Assembly (NCBI RefSeq): GCF_918797505.1 | Contig: NC_092794.1 | Coordinates: 69,167,345-69,231,344, forward strand | Origin: Bemisia tabaci | Taxonomy: Eukaryota; Arthropoda; Insecta; Hemiptera; Aleyrodidae | Direction of reading: 5' to 3' | Length of the DNA stretch: 64,000 bases | Shown: positions 33,890-46,800 of the stretch, piece after piece | How positions within the stretch are numbered: position 1 is the stretch's first letter | Layout of the letters: each line of letters starts with the position of its first letter | Position numbers and translations under genes: made by a program | Notes under the pieces: generated by a model | Database searches by the model: none | What the model saw: the letters and a program-made list of their open reading frames with translations, nothing else | Told to the model about the DNA's origin: nothing

Positions 33890-36800
33890 ATTGTTCGGTG
33901 CTTTTCAGTCGAAAGGACATTTAACAAAGTTGTTAATGGATGGAGAAGTAGTGTTATTCATGGAACGTTTAGCAGGCATTCCAATTGAAGAAAAACTCAA
34001 AGCATTCAGATTACTGAATCGACACATAGTGGAAATGAGGAACAGCAATACCCTTATGCTGCGGAGGGATGAGATGTACCAAGCGCTTTCCCTGTTAAGT
34101 CATTTTCTTTCAATGAGAAATATTTGCAATCACATCTTCCGAAACGGAGAGTGCAATGATTATTGTTCCTCGTATTCAATAAAGGGTAATTTTTTTTGTT
34201 GATTTTTAATGAAATAATATTTGAAATTTTACTTAGCCATTTTTCTCTCTAAGGACGTAGGAATCTAAAAACCGCAAGTACCCATACAAGAATGAATAGC
34301 AGAGAACTAGTCATTTATGGTGAAAATTTGAATCTCCTCATAATTCTCAAAAAAAATTACACTTTTTAAAGCCTGAACCAGAGAATCTAAGTGAGAATCT
34401 CTCTTGCATGATATTCTGTCTGAAGAAATCAAGGCAGTGACCTCTGATTTATTCCTCAAATTTTCTAAAATTACAACATCTAAGATACAGGAAGAGAATT
34501 CCACCAGCTTTCATTTTAAAATTGCATTTTCTGCATTTAATTCATTTCTTTTAAGGGAGAATATATTTTCATTTAAGCGTGACGCATAATACCTCGTTGT
34601 TATCTGCAAATAAATTTTGTTCCAATGAGAGGCTCTGGGATTTTAGTCCATAAAAGGCTCAATATCCGTGAAGGAACAGAGGTGATGAGTATAAGGCATA
34701 ATCTGAAATCCGAGAGCTACCTATCCCTCCGAACTATCTTTACCCTCTTTTTTCAATTATAATGCAACAGTTCTCTTTTCTGGAAACATGATCAAATTTT
34801 CAGGAAACGTTCCCGTTAAGTTAGTTAAATTTATTGTTCTGAGAAAAAAAAGAACAATTTTCATTGTGGACTCATAATTTACCCTGTACTTATTTGTTTT
34901 ATTTACTCCTTTATTTTCAGTTGACTTCAAATCATGTCTACAATTATTAAAAAATCGCGAGGTTGTATTAAATAATGGTATCGCAACTGTTCCTTGTAGC
35001 AAGTGGAAAATTATGTTGAAAGAGCTATTCATCACTCATATGGACTATGGTATCAGAGAGCTGATAGAGCTAAAAACAGTCCAGGCAGCCATTCTAGATT
35101 CACGACTCATGGCATCTTTCAGAGCTCTCGACAGCATCCTTGTTGCAGCTAATATAAAAAACCACTCTAATGGTCTGCGCTCTGATTCAGGTATGTGTGG
35201 GTAACATTTTAAACAATTTTTAGTTGATGTATTTTATTTTTACTTTGAATTTCTTAGACAAGTAAAAAATGCTTCCACGTAGAGAAGAATGTTTCTCTCC
35301 CAATCTGTGGAGCTTCTGTTCTTTATAGCTTCTCACCCTCTGTATTTGGATTACATTTTGCAATAAGGAACCACTAACTCTGATTCTTCCATGAAAGCAC
35401 GTATCTGCATGGGGAAAGTAATGGCATTTATGTTGTTCCTGAAACGAGCCGGAAATAGTGGCTCCATATCTCAAAATGTAATCCATTTTAGGTAATGCAG
35501 GGTTCATTAAAAACAAGTCTCAATGTTTCATTCATCCAAACCAATGATGATATATTCAATTAAAAAAATTCATGCTCCTTACTTTAGGGCATCAGGAACA
35601 GATCCAAACTGGTACTGTATCTCAAATACAAAGTCACTGATTGAGCTAACCTCGCTTTCATTCAAAATATGGCACAGAAAGCTTTCAATTAATATCAAAA
35701 CAGCTGATTTGATCAACAATTGATGACTTGGCAGATTGTAAATAGAATTTGTGCAAACTAAAGACAGAATCTTGATGAAACTTCCGAGCCTTCTTGCATA
35801 GGTACTTTTAAAACTAAATTTGACCACATGTGAATTTTTATTTTCCACCGTAATAAAGCAGCATTATCCAGTAACGGGCTGATCAATTGAGAAATATTAT
35901 TTTTTCCTCTACTCCAGTGTATATAGATGTCATGCGAAGAGATCAATGATAATTATATAACAAAGAAAAGATCTGTCTAATTTCCTTAACGGTAAATTTC
36001 AACATTTGTAAGGTATACACTTGTTTCCGTTTTTGTTTTTCCATTCAGAATGCAATGAAGTCAATTATAACTCCTCCTACCATCAGTTGTTCTATTCTTT
36101 AATCTGGAACAGTATTGACATATTTTTAATAAGATACTGTGACTCAATAATACCAGTAGTGAAATTTACTCCTGTTTAGGTTGTGATGTGGTCAGAACTG
36201 AGGATTTGGTAAAGGAAAGTATGTGGTTCCCTCCTTGTATGCTTCATCTGTACAAAACTTTAAGAGCACGGCACCGACTGTCTCATCAGGCCCGGTTTTA
36301 TTTCAGTTTATTTCTGAAAGATATTGGAATGCCTTTGAGTGAATCATTGGCATTTTGGGAAGCAGAATACTCTAAACCACTTTGCTCTGAGTCCACTTGC
36401 ACACACTCCTGGCAGAAAAGCAGCAACAAGTATATCTATGGAATCAAACACCTCTATGGTGTGGTTGGTGGGTGCAAGAAATATTCCTCTCCAACCTGCC
36501 GTAAAATGCAGGTTAGTTTCGTCCGTTTTTTTATCATATTATGCTTATTCCCAATAATTATTCCCACTGAGGACACTAACAGAAGATAGGTCATTTGTAT
36601 GAAACAAGTTGACTTAATCGGAAATTTTGAGTCTTATGTTCCCAAAAAATTTAATCAATGAATAAATTGTGTAAGAGCATTTCTTTTAATTTGTATGCTA
36701 AAGTTGTAAAAACCATTAATATTTTGACCTAAGAGTAACGCCTCACAGCCATTATACAAAATATGTAAGCAACCATCCAAAAACGTGACGAAACCATCGC

Positions 36801-37170
36801 TGCTCTATCCATGTTTTTTTTTTATGTATTTACCTACTCTTTTATATTTATTATTATTCTAATTACTCATTTATGTTTGTTTTTATTTCCACAGAAAGAA
36901 TTACTTGCAGCCCGATCAGAAGGTGGTTGTCCATTCATTCACTTTGACGATCAGTATTTAGAGCAAACCTTGGTTGATTTAAAGATCAATCCAGAGTCAG
37001 GCTTTCATTCAATAAGAAAGACGCAACCTATGACTGCTTGTCAATTTTACCTCGCTTCTAAGCTCCCGCAAGATATCTGTGCTAATCGTTTCTTATCCCC
37101 CGTTCAGTTTTATAAAACACTGAGAAGCAACGCTAAACCTGGAAAGCATGACCAGCTGTCAAAAGAGTGA
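33890..37170 (+). CDS. PRIM2: DNA primase large subunit PRIM2 (5' partial)
   Basis: Regulatory subunit of the pol alpha-primase complex, which makes RNA-DNA primers at replication forks. Exons 33890-34185, 34921-35190, 36180-36511, 36895-37170 join in phase to 390 codons with TGA at the end. The visible part matches PRIM2 from about residue 118 of the human protein (509 aa) to its end. The C-terminal iron-sulphur domain is complete: its four ligands are Cys in WFPPC, YSSPTC, GGCPF and TACQF, in order. Other hallmarks are FYFSLFLKDIGMPLSESLAFWEAEY and IYGIKHLYG. The first exon starts inside a codon (phase 2) after a TTTCAG acceptor, so an upstream exon is required, but I could not find it between 25.9 and 33.9 kb. 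Either it is diverged or short, or the copy is 5'-truncated. Confidence 0.92.
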
Positions 37171-39072
37171 ACCAAAAAGAGGAATAACCATTTTATTTGC
37201 TGTCACTAAATACTAAAGCAGATGTGTCACGCTTATTTAGCTGAAGTAAAATCAAGCGCGGGTGAGTATTATTAGGTTCAGCCGTCAGGCTTGTCATAAA
37301 TCTTGCTTCTTTATTGTTCCCTCTTTTGTCAACATCTTAAGTTCTATCAACCTTTGGGTAAAAATTTACGCAACAATTGAGGCGTTGTTTGCAGAAAGGG
37401 CACTTCTGCAGAAGTGCTCTTTTGCATGAATCAGGTCAATGCATCTTTCATTCCCTTCATTAACACCGTACCAAATATGAATTCAATCAGATACTAAATG
37501 AGTACAAGATCAATTATTTTTTAGAGTATGTGATACACCAGAAAATTTTAACCCTATATCTGCAACCACTCAAAGAGGATCAGCTATCTCTGCATTTAAG
37601 CTGCTGTACTCTTATATTCTGTCACTGACTAAGTGCTGTAAGATTTACATAAAGTAAGAGGAAGAAAATTTGGTTTAATCCTGAACGTGTGATAGTTGTA
37701 AGTTTCCTTGTAGTTAATTTTAAAGGATTGTCTTTAAAAAGAGGGAGAAATACATCAATTGTTTTGAGCTGTCCATTTACAAGACTTTAGTCTGTAATCA
37801 GATTGGGACCGGACCCCTTCAAGTCCAAAGAACTGAAGTATGTATTTTCAGCCCAATTTACAGTAGGGCAAAGCTCAAGAAAAGCACTGGTACCTGTTGA
37901 GTAGCGGTAGAGAGGATCCATTGAAGAATGGATAACATTGAGAGTAGAATGTTGCCATGGCAACCTGGCAATTGTTGGGCTTATTGTTAGCTCTAGGCAA
38001 GGTTAGAGCTAATTATACTTGTACATGTCTTACTTCCAGTAATTTCTCTTACCAAGTCACTTATGAAACCTTAAGTGATCATGGCATATTGTCATTCTTT
38101 ATCCACATCAGTGATTAAAATCGATTTGTGATTTTATGCACAGAGGTATCTCAGATCATCAGAGCCGAAGTAAAATCGTGGTAAAGTAGAGAGTTATAAC
38201 TTCTTCTTCCGTTGTGATTGTTACTAATGGTACATCTCTTTAAAAAAAAAATTCTAATACCAAGCAGTTAGATTACTTGAAAGTTTCAACAAGTTTAGCA
38301 CTGAGAAGTTCAAGTGCACAAGTAAATAACGCTTAATCATTAAAGCTATTGAAAATCTTGCGAACACCCAGAGGTAGTAGCTTGCTCTAAAATAGTCGTT
38401 CCAAGACACTAGGATTCCGAGTGAGGTACTTATTTTTTTGGAAGGCTTTTGTAAAGTGTTCATGTTTTCATTTAGAGACCAATCTTCAGTGCATCAACAG
38501 GAAAATTTACAGATGCATGACGTTGACTGCGGCTTGTCTCGTCGCCCTTTGATGGGATCTGTTTTGGTCTTCAATGACTGTTTCAAAAATGGGTATTTTT
38601 TCAGTGGGGGTGGGAAAGGCAAACTTAATTTTCTACGAGTTTGCCGTAAGCAAATATTCCTATGATATCAGAAGTTCTAATTCATTCCTCTGATTTTATC
38701 AATTAAAAAGGATGAACATAACTACAAAAAATGTTTTGTGTCCGAACAAATGTCTTAACTTTTTGGTTTAAACATTGAATCTGGTCTAATGGATGAGTTG
38801 TAACCAAAGATGGTACCCAAGCAAAATTTCACTGTACAAAAATCGAGGATAGTATTTCACAAATTTGAAATGTTTCATGCCATTTCGAGGATGAAAGTTC
38901 ACAAATTTCAATTGTTTCATGACATTTTACATCTCTGGTTGTAACGTGTTGTGTGAGAATCGATTCTTAACAATCGGTTTCAATGTTGGTAAAGGATGGA
39001 AGAATGTTATTGTATGCAATGCTGTATTACATTAATTATTGTCTCGGATGAATTACTGTAATGGACAAATAA
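37171..39072. other. PRIM2 3' flank and intergenic DNA
   Basis: No coding exon recognised. AT-rich, without tandem or inverted repeats that I could identify. Confidence 0.4.
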
Positions 39073-39326
39073 ATCGCATTTAGCAAAAAGGAACCAGCGC
39101 AATTACAGTGTCGTAAAAATGTTGCTCCTTCATAATTATCCAGAAAATCTCCCAGAATAGCAAATAATTTTTACTTTCCATCAAAAAATTGTTGATTTTA
39201 CAGGAAAATAATTCTGTAAATTTTAATACGTACTGTACATATATTAAGTATTTTTAAGAGAATAGAAGAAGTTGCACGATTTTGAAAACATTGTAATCTT
39301 GCTGATTCCTTTTTGTTCAATGCGAT
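39073..39326 (+). mobile_element. MITE family M, copy 1 (upstream of CCDC40)
   Basis: Starts ATCGCATTTAGCAAAAAGGAACCAGCG and ends GCTGATTCCTTTTTGTTCAATGCGAT, imperfect inverted ends of about 36 bp. The whole 254 bp matches 53820-54056 in the same orientation. It ends 282 bp before the CCDC40 start codon, so it is probably in or next to that promoter. Confidence 0.75.
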
Positions 39327-39608
39327 CCAAATATTCTTTAGACAATATTTGCATTTGGACCAACAAAATCTTTAAAAAAAGATTGTGATGGACGAATTAT
39401 GTGTGACTGAATCGTCCTAAAACCTGTATGTTTCAATGAAGCTTTCAACTTTTTTCCTTGCATTGCCTCTTTTTCAATATTGTATTAAATGGCTTGTTGA
39501 TGTGTTACAGGCGCTTTTACCCTAACTTACAAACGAGCTTGAATTAAATAAGAGTCAGAAGAGAAAGCATCGTATCTTCAGTTGCAGTGTCTAGATTCAA
39601 AAGACAAA

Positions 39609-42600
39609 ATGTCTTCAGACCACAAAGAGAGCAGTCATTCTTTGGATGAAATGACTGATGAACCTCAAACACAGATTGCTCAGGAAACTCTTGATTCAGA
39701 CTCGGGAAGCATTTTGGATGGTAAGTAACATTCATCCATCGATTGTACAGGAGTAACTTGAATAACAAGTATGCTTCCACGAATTGCAAGATTTTTTTGT
39801 GCTCATAGTGTTATTTCAGATAGGACACTTGAGAGAATCCTGGCTAGTTTTTGTACAAGGCTCATGTAGAAAGTAAGCTGTCTAAGCTGGCACATTGTTA
39901 ATGCCAGAAAAAAATCAATATACCTTTAGATTTTGTAAACGTAGGCACCTGCATAAAACACGCTGCAGGAGATAATCCACATCTTCATTTTTGTCCGGCC
40001 CTGTAAAAACTGGCACATGTTTGATAAAAGAATCTTTGCTTATTACTGCCACCGCATTTTTGGCCCTTCAAAATTGGCAAATTGATGCAAATTATCTGTG
40101 GGCACCCATAGTTTTCTCACATTTCATTCAAGCCCTTGTTTTTCTACATTGAATCCGGTACTCAGTACGTATGAGGATTGTGGTCATGGGGCATTGAACA
40201 TATATCATGCATTTGATCTGCCACTTTTCAGTTTTGCGTCAGAAACATGTAGAATTAACGTTGTACTTATTTGATGCTTGTTGCAGGGGTCTTTAGCAAA
40301 GATCTAAGCATGGACATGAGTGAGCGTTTAATGACTGAAAGTGAACAACTGCGTTTAGAGTTGCTATTACAGCCAGAAGAATTGGATCAGTTGAGCAAGG
40401 CACATAATCATCGCCGTCGGCAGGCTGGGCGGTTGAATAGCTCATTAGAGAACGAACAGAATGCAGCAATGGACTATTCTGAGCAACTGAGGCCATCACA
40501 GGATTTTCTGACTTTGGCACCGGACAACCCGCTTTTAGCTAGATTCCAAGCTACTCTATCACAGCACTTACTCCGCCATAATGATAAACTAAAATTGGAG
40601 ATTTCTGAATTGGTGAGTTGTTGTTGGTCAATATGTTAACACTTTTTGCATGGGTAGAGTTAAACATGGAAGGTAAGAATATGAAGAATATTAGCATTAA
40701 ACTGTAAGAAAATGAAGAATTGAGTAAGATGCGGCATTTTGTTCTAGGCATCAAGGACAAAATGCTCCATAAAAAGGCTAAGTGCTACCAACACTAGAGC
40801 ACTGCGTAAAACGTTCGAAGAACAGCATTGGTGGTATGTGCCATGGCACCTGTTAAGAATAAAAGTGTGCATTACTCGAAAGCAACTTTTTGGCACCAAG
40901 TCTGGTATGGATGATAAGTCTTCAAGTAATCAGATGTACCCTTTCCAATGGAGATCTGAGAATTACTGATTTTCTGCTGAGGGTATTTGTTTTTTATTTT
41001 TTGAAGGAAGGAGAATCAAAACTCAGAGGGAAGGAAGCAGAAGAATGGGGAGTGAAAATAGTGCAGAAACTGCACAAAAAACGGCAACGTTTTGAAACAA
41101 CGGAAGACTACAGGCAGTTTCTAGGAGAGAAAATAAAAAAACGAAGCCGAATAGAGGAAAGCGTGCAAGCAGAGAAGATCAAACTAAAGATGCTCTCTGA
41201 AGTGCTTGATCAGAATGTTGCAGAAGGTATACTTACTTGAAAACTTTGATGTTACCTAATCTAAGAGAGTGTTTTGAGTTGTGAAATTTAATTATTTACT
41301 AAATGAAATTTCGTCACAGTAGCTATCTTATTGAACTTAACCGTCAGTAGAGTATTTTTTACCTCCTTATGCTGCTTACTGAGATGGGGAAAGGTTTTTC
41401 CTCAAGGAAATTATGTTTTCTGTTGTAGGATAGTGAATTAGAGCTGTTGTTCTTAAAATTCAAAGTTTGCAGACCTCTCAAGATTTGCCCATATGGCTTA
41501 AAGAATGGCCCCCTTGCTTGATGACTTCATTTTTTGCTCTCCTATGAAAAAAGTGCTACTTTATGTTACATATCTTTGCATGGTTAAGACTTATGATTTT
41601 GTAAAAAAATTTGAAACAAACCAGCACCTAGGCAATGGGATGATTGTGCTTGCATAGCGTCCGTGAGTCCGATTATTTGAAGCTCAATTTTTATGACTTG
41701 AAGTCTCTTCTCTTTTTCCTTGTTTAAAAGCCTGCTTTGATACTTGTTCTTTGTCCGTAATGAAATCCATTCTCTGCGTTCACGCCTCATGAAACCTCTA
41801 AGTTGCCCTTTTGAACCCTAGTTTGAGAAATTCTAAATGTGGGAAAGCTGTTAGGATAATGCTGATAAGGTAAGTTGAGTAAATTCTATGTTAATATTAG
41901 TACTACTTTACTTATGCTACAGAATCAAGTCTGAAAATTGACACTGTGGCGTTGAAGAACTTTGCGCAGCAGTTAAGTGATTATGAAGCTCAGCAAACCT
42001 CAGAGCTGGGAGTAGTGCAGCGAGTGCGTCAAAAAACAACCAAAGACATCAACATGTTTTTACATCAGAAACAAAAACAGGTCAGTACATCTTGTAATCA
42101 TCTTCAATTTCCAAAATCAGTATTGTGCACAAACTTAAACTCATTTCTAGTGAAACAGTGCACCCATGGCATCTCACAAATTTTGCAGTTCGTGGTTGAA
42201 CTAATGAAAAAATACCAAAGTAAAAGGGAATTTGTAGAATTCAAAACCACACCAAGTCAAGTGAGGAGACTGCATAAGGTTTGAAATCTGATCACAAATA
42301 GGTTATTATCTGAGATAGGGAGAACCAAAATACAAGTTTTTACAGCAAATTAATGTTCCTCCTAAAGACTTCTTATTAACCGTATACTTGACTATAGTGG
42401 ACTGGTTTCAAAAATTGATTTATCGATCTGGGGAACTACAATACTCTCTGGAGCAGGACAGGGGAATTAACGTCTACCATGTTTATGCAAATTTGGAAAT
42501 GCTACAGGACGCCTTAATAATTACGCTGCATAAACAGACCCTTTGATATGAGATCCCTTTAAGGCCCAAAGGGCTCTAAATCAATACATAATTGATCATT

Positions 42601-43819
42601 ACTCTTAATTTATCTTCATTAGTTATGGAGGAAAATATTTTGGAAATTTACTCTGGAGACCACTTCTCATGTTGGTGCCCCGTCATCTATAAGAGGTCAC
42701 TCATAAATTATTAAATTATGTAACGCTTGAGGGGAGGAGAGGGGGTTGAAGAGGACTCTATGCCTTTGTTTCTATGTGTTAAAGGATAGGGACTTATGTC
42801 ACAAAAGCATTACAGTGGGAGGGGAGAGTAAAAAATGTGGAAAAAGTACATTACGTCATTTCTGAACGCGCTCTGAATGAAGCAAGTTTGTAAGCCCCAG
42901 GCAGACTAAGAGAGCAAATAATAAACTGTGTGATATCCCTCTCAACTGAGTTAATTGAAGTTTCACCATGTCACCATCCCAAAAATGTCCAGTAACTGGA
43001 TTTTTGCCTTTTTATGGATGTTCAAAGGACATTATAATGTTCAAAATAATGGAGGAAATTCTTCGTCTGGAGTCAGCGCACAAAGAAATGTATCAAAAGG
43101 CAGAAATAAAGAAATCGGAGCTCCACGAGATTCGTCTTGAAATCGCCGAAGGTGTTGCGGACACTGAGGTCGTCCAAACCCAGAACAAGCGTATGCTTCA
43201 GTTTTGGAATCGGATGCTCATTGAAATTCAACTCAAGAACAAGACTGTCGCTCAAGTCCAAGCAGCATTAAGGTGGATATCTCAATTTTCATTTTCTTTC
43301 TTTTTAATCTTCTAATATAAAAAGTGAATGAGCCTTCAAATATGAATTTTGAAGGTGAATCAATGGTTCTTGTAACAATGATTATTTAGTCAACCTACCT
43401 GATTATAATTCTTCCATATTTTGACAGTTTTTCCTAAATCATTCCAAGTCAAATGATTTGGAGGATCCAAGGCAATACTTTACAGAACTTGATTAAGAAA
43501 CAGTTCAATATAACTTCAGAAGTATAGCATTCAGTAGCATGTCATCCTTTGCGATGAATTGATTGATCTGCCATTTAAACCTACAATGAAGGATTGGTCA
43601 TCAGGGTGTTCGCAACAAACACCTTAATAATTGATTATTTAACCATAGCTTCAAATGGCAACACATCAAATTCTTGCCTTCCCACTGATGGCATTGTATG
43701 AATATTGCAAATCTTCTTCATCTTCGATTTGCATTATTAAAGAGGGCTACAGTTTTTTGTTTTTAACATCAAATTTGGCATGTCAACACCTGACACTACA
43801 GAATGACTCAGTTTTCTTT

Positions 43820-43875
<56 letters not shown>

Positions 43876-46800
43876 TGTTTAAGAAGTGAAAAATTCCCTT
43901 TACTTAGGAAAAGTTAAAAGTTGATCAAACCTACTGCTGTCCGGATTTCAGAGCTGGACAGTGAGGTTTAAATTCGTGTAGGTCTGTGATAAAAGTATTT
44001 GCATGTGGTTTGCAGATATTTGCTTGATTATTTAAGAGACTTTTCCTTATGATTCTTGCTTCTACAGGGCTGCAGAAGGGCAATTTTCTGGTTTACATGC
44101 ACAAATCGATAGTTATGCTAAAGACAGTATCAAAGAATTGAAGCTGAGTCAAGAATTAACACAGAAACATAATAAAATTAGTGAAGTGTTCAGTAAATTG
44201 CAACGCGAAACTATTGAACTGATGGAGTCTTGCCAGAAACGCGATTCAGAATTCAAGAACATCTCTGGCAGAAATCAAGCAGTGAGACGCAACTTAGAAC
44301 AAGTCTTCAGTGTTAGTTAATTTCATTTTTTTCAAAAACTTAGTTTGCAACAAACTTCTGTCTAAAAAGACTATTCTTCACTTATCATGAAATTCTCAGT
44401 AGAGCCAAAAAAAGGGACGTATCAAAGCTGGAAGTAAGTACTTTGCAAAGTAAAAAGAAGCTTGGAAACGTCAAATGAAGAGCAATAAAGAATGCTAACT
44501 TCATTAAGAATACTTATTTTGCTCATTTCTTCTAACATATGCATTCAATGTTCAAACTTTCAATGTTTTTGTCCCTAAAAAATTCCTAAAATCCGGGAGG
44601 GGTTGGGGCAACATGTTTCCATAAAACTTTGTTTCTAGGTCAATCTTTAACAAAATGGCACTGAACTAGGGCTCTTTTTGTACGTAATGAGTTGACCTTA
44701 AGGACCATGCAAACCATAACTTGTTAGTTTTTTTTGTCGGCTCATGCAGTGGACCGATGCAAAACTTTTCAGAAGCTTATGTATGTGTCTTTGTTCCAAT
44801 TTTTTGCCTACGTTCCTTCCAGTAAGTCCAAGTCAAACATTATGAAAATGAGCAATGCTCCGATGCTCATCGTTAAGGTTCAGCCCGAAATTGTGTCCAA
44901 TTTGCTTGTAATTTTCCCGCATTGTTTATGCTATTAGTTCTGATGATAGCCTTTATGTTGTAGCAAATTTTGGTAGCCTTATTCTGAATTTATCAGCTGT
45001 TTGCGATTTATCATTACGCCCTCACTTTAACTAGCCTATTCCAAGTTCAAAATCTGATTTGGCAAGAGTTTAACAATAATGAAATTTTTCATTTTCCAGG
45101 GCAAAAAAAGCAAGAAAGGGCTATTGTTGACCTGCCACCAGAAGATTCAACGGCTGAAAGATGTAAAATTTCAACTAGAGGAAGAAATTTTAAGACTTTT
45201 ACAAAATAAAGCTGTTCGTAATACAAGTATTGTCAATTTGCAGAAGGAAATACTTGGCATCTCTCAAAAAATTAGGAAACAGGTAAGGTAGTAGAGTGTA
45301 TTCTGAAGATAGGTATTAAAAACAGATTTCCACGTAGCTCATTTCCCTGCAGAATAATTTGAACTGACTTTATCTGTGCAACAATATGCTTTATCATAAT
45401 AATTTTAATTTTTTATTTACCCATGAGGTGAAAAAGAATAATTTGCAGCAGACCAACAGGCTGGCATTCGTTGTTTTTTGTGCTCCTCTGCTTTCCACTA
45501 AAGGGACCAGATTGCTCCTGAAAGGATACATACTGATGACTAGAGGAGTAGTCATATCTATGTTAAAATTCCATGCATCATTTTACGTTGACTTGTGCTA
45601 GATTGTATCTCAACAGTTATGTAACAATTCAGTCCAATTCCTAATCCATTGGCATCAACATAATTTGCAAGAAGGTGGGAAAGCAGTGCTGGGTCCACAC
45701 TATTAGTGTTTTTTTCCAATCCAATTTGTATACACTCATGCATTTTCAGCTCCTTTATTGTGCATCACCATCATTTACTTGCCAATAATTTTAACAGGGT
45801 CTGAAATATGGTGCTTTAATAAAGTCAGCCCATTATTATTAATTATTAATCGACTTTTGGATAGTCCTGTATTAAGATTGTACCCGTTTTTACAGCCTGC
45901 CCCTCTTAATTCGATAAAGGAGTCCAAGAGATAGATTTATTACTCGGTATCTTATGAAACTAACAAATTAAGAATTAGCTATAGGTAAACTTCTGATTAT
46001 TTTATCTTTTTCAGTCCACAATCCATATCAACATTTTTTCTCTGTCTTTCTAGGAATCCTACAGTGCAAAACTAGAGAATGACCTCAGGAAAATTACGCT
46101 TGAGATGGAAATTGAGAAAGGCTCTCTCACCCTCACCAGGAAGGCACTAGAAGAGATGCGCAAAGACTGTGAAAGCAAAGAGTCTGAATTTCATCAACTG
46201 GAAACGAAGTTGAAAAAAACTAAAGATGGAATAAAGATTTCCAGTTTGAGATGTGAAGAGCAGTCAAAAACGTTGGAGATCCTGAGAGAATATAATAAGG
46301 TTTGCAACTTCCTTTTTAAGCATTGTATGTAAGACAATTTGGTTTGTTGGTTTTTGAACAATTTTGTTATTACATATCATTGACTTGAAACTACAAAATG
46401 AAGCTTTTGAAAGAGGTAATGCCAGAAGATAGAACATCGTGTGCTCGTAACACCTTTGTGTAGAATCTTGAGGTATGCTTTGAATCTGTTTCTCACCTTA
46501 GAGGGGAGTACCATCTTAGAGGGGCTGATTCTGTATCATTTGGAGCAAAGAACCCGAAAAAATTCCAAAAAGTTATTTTGTTGGGAGCAACTAAAAGGTT
46601 GAAGAACAGGAAATTTACAACACTATCAATCCATCGTTTTTCGGCACTTTTACCAGTCTTAAAAAGAATGAACTTTAAATGATCATAGCATTGTTGAATA
46701 TTCAAATCATGGCGTAAAATTTTGACTTTATTGATAAGGTTGCAGGTTGAATTTGAAGATTGTCAAGAGGCATTTAACATTGAAAACTGAAAATTGATAT

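Noticed and set aside
33890..37170. PRIM2 as a processed pseudogene
   Set aside because: It has three introns with proper splice sites and intact frames, so it is not retroposed.
42189..42284. Open frame continuing past CCDC40 exon 4
   Set aside because: The donor at 42081 fits, and the following sequence lacks the expected coiled-coil homology; exon 43028 resumes it in phase.
42690..42880. Possible MITE (ATAAATTATTAAATTATGTAACGC and CATTACGTCATTT)
   Set aside because: Inverted ends are short and mismatched and no target duplication is visible; left uncalled.
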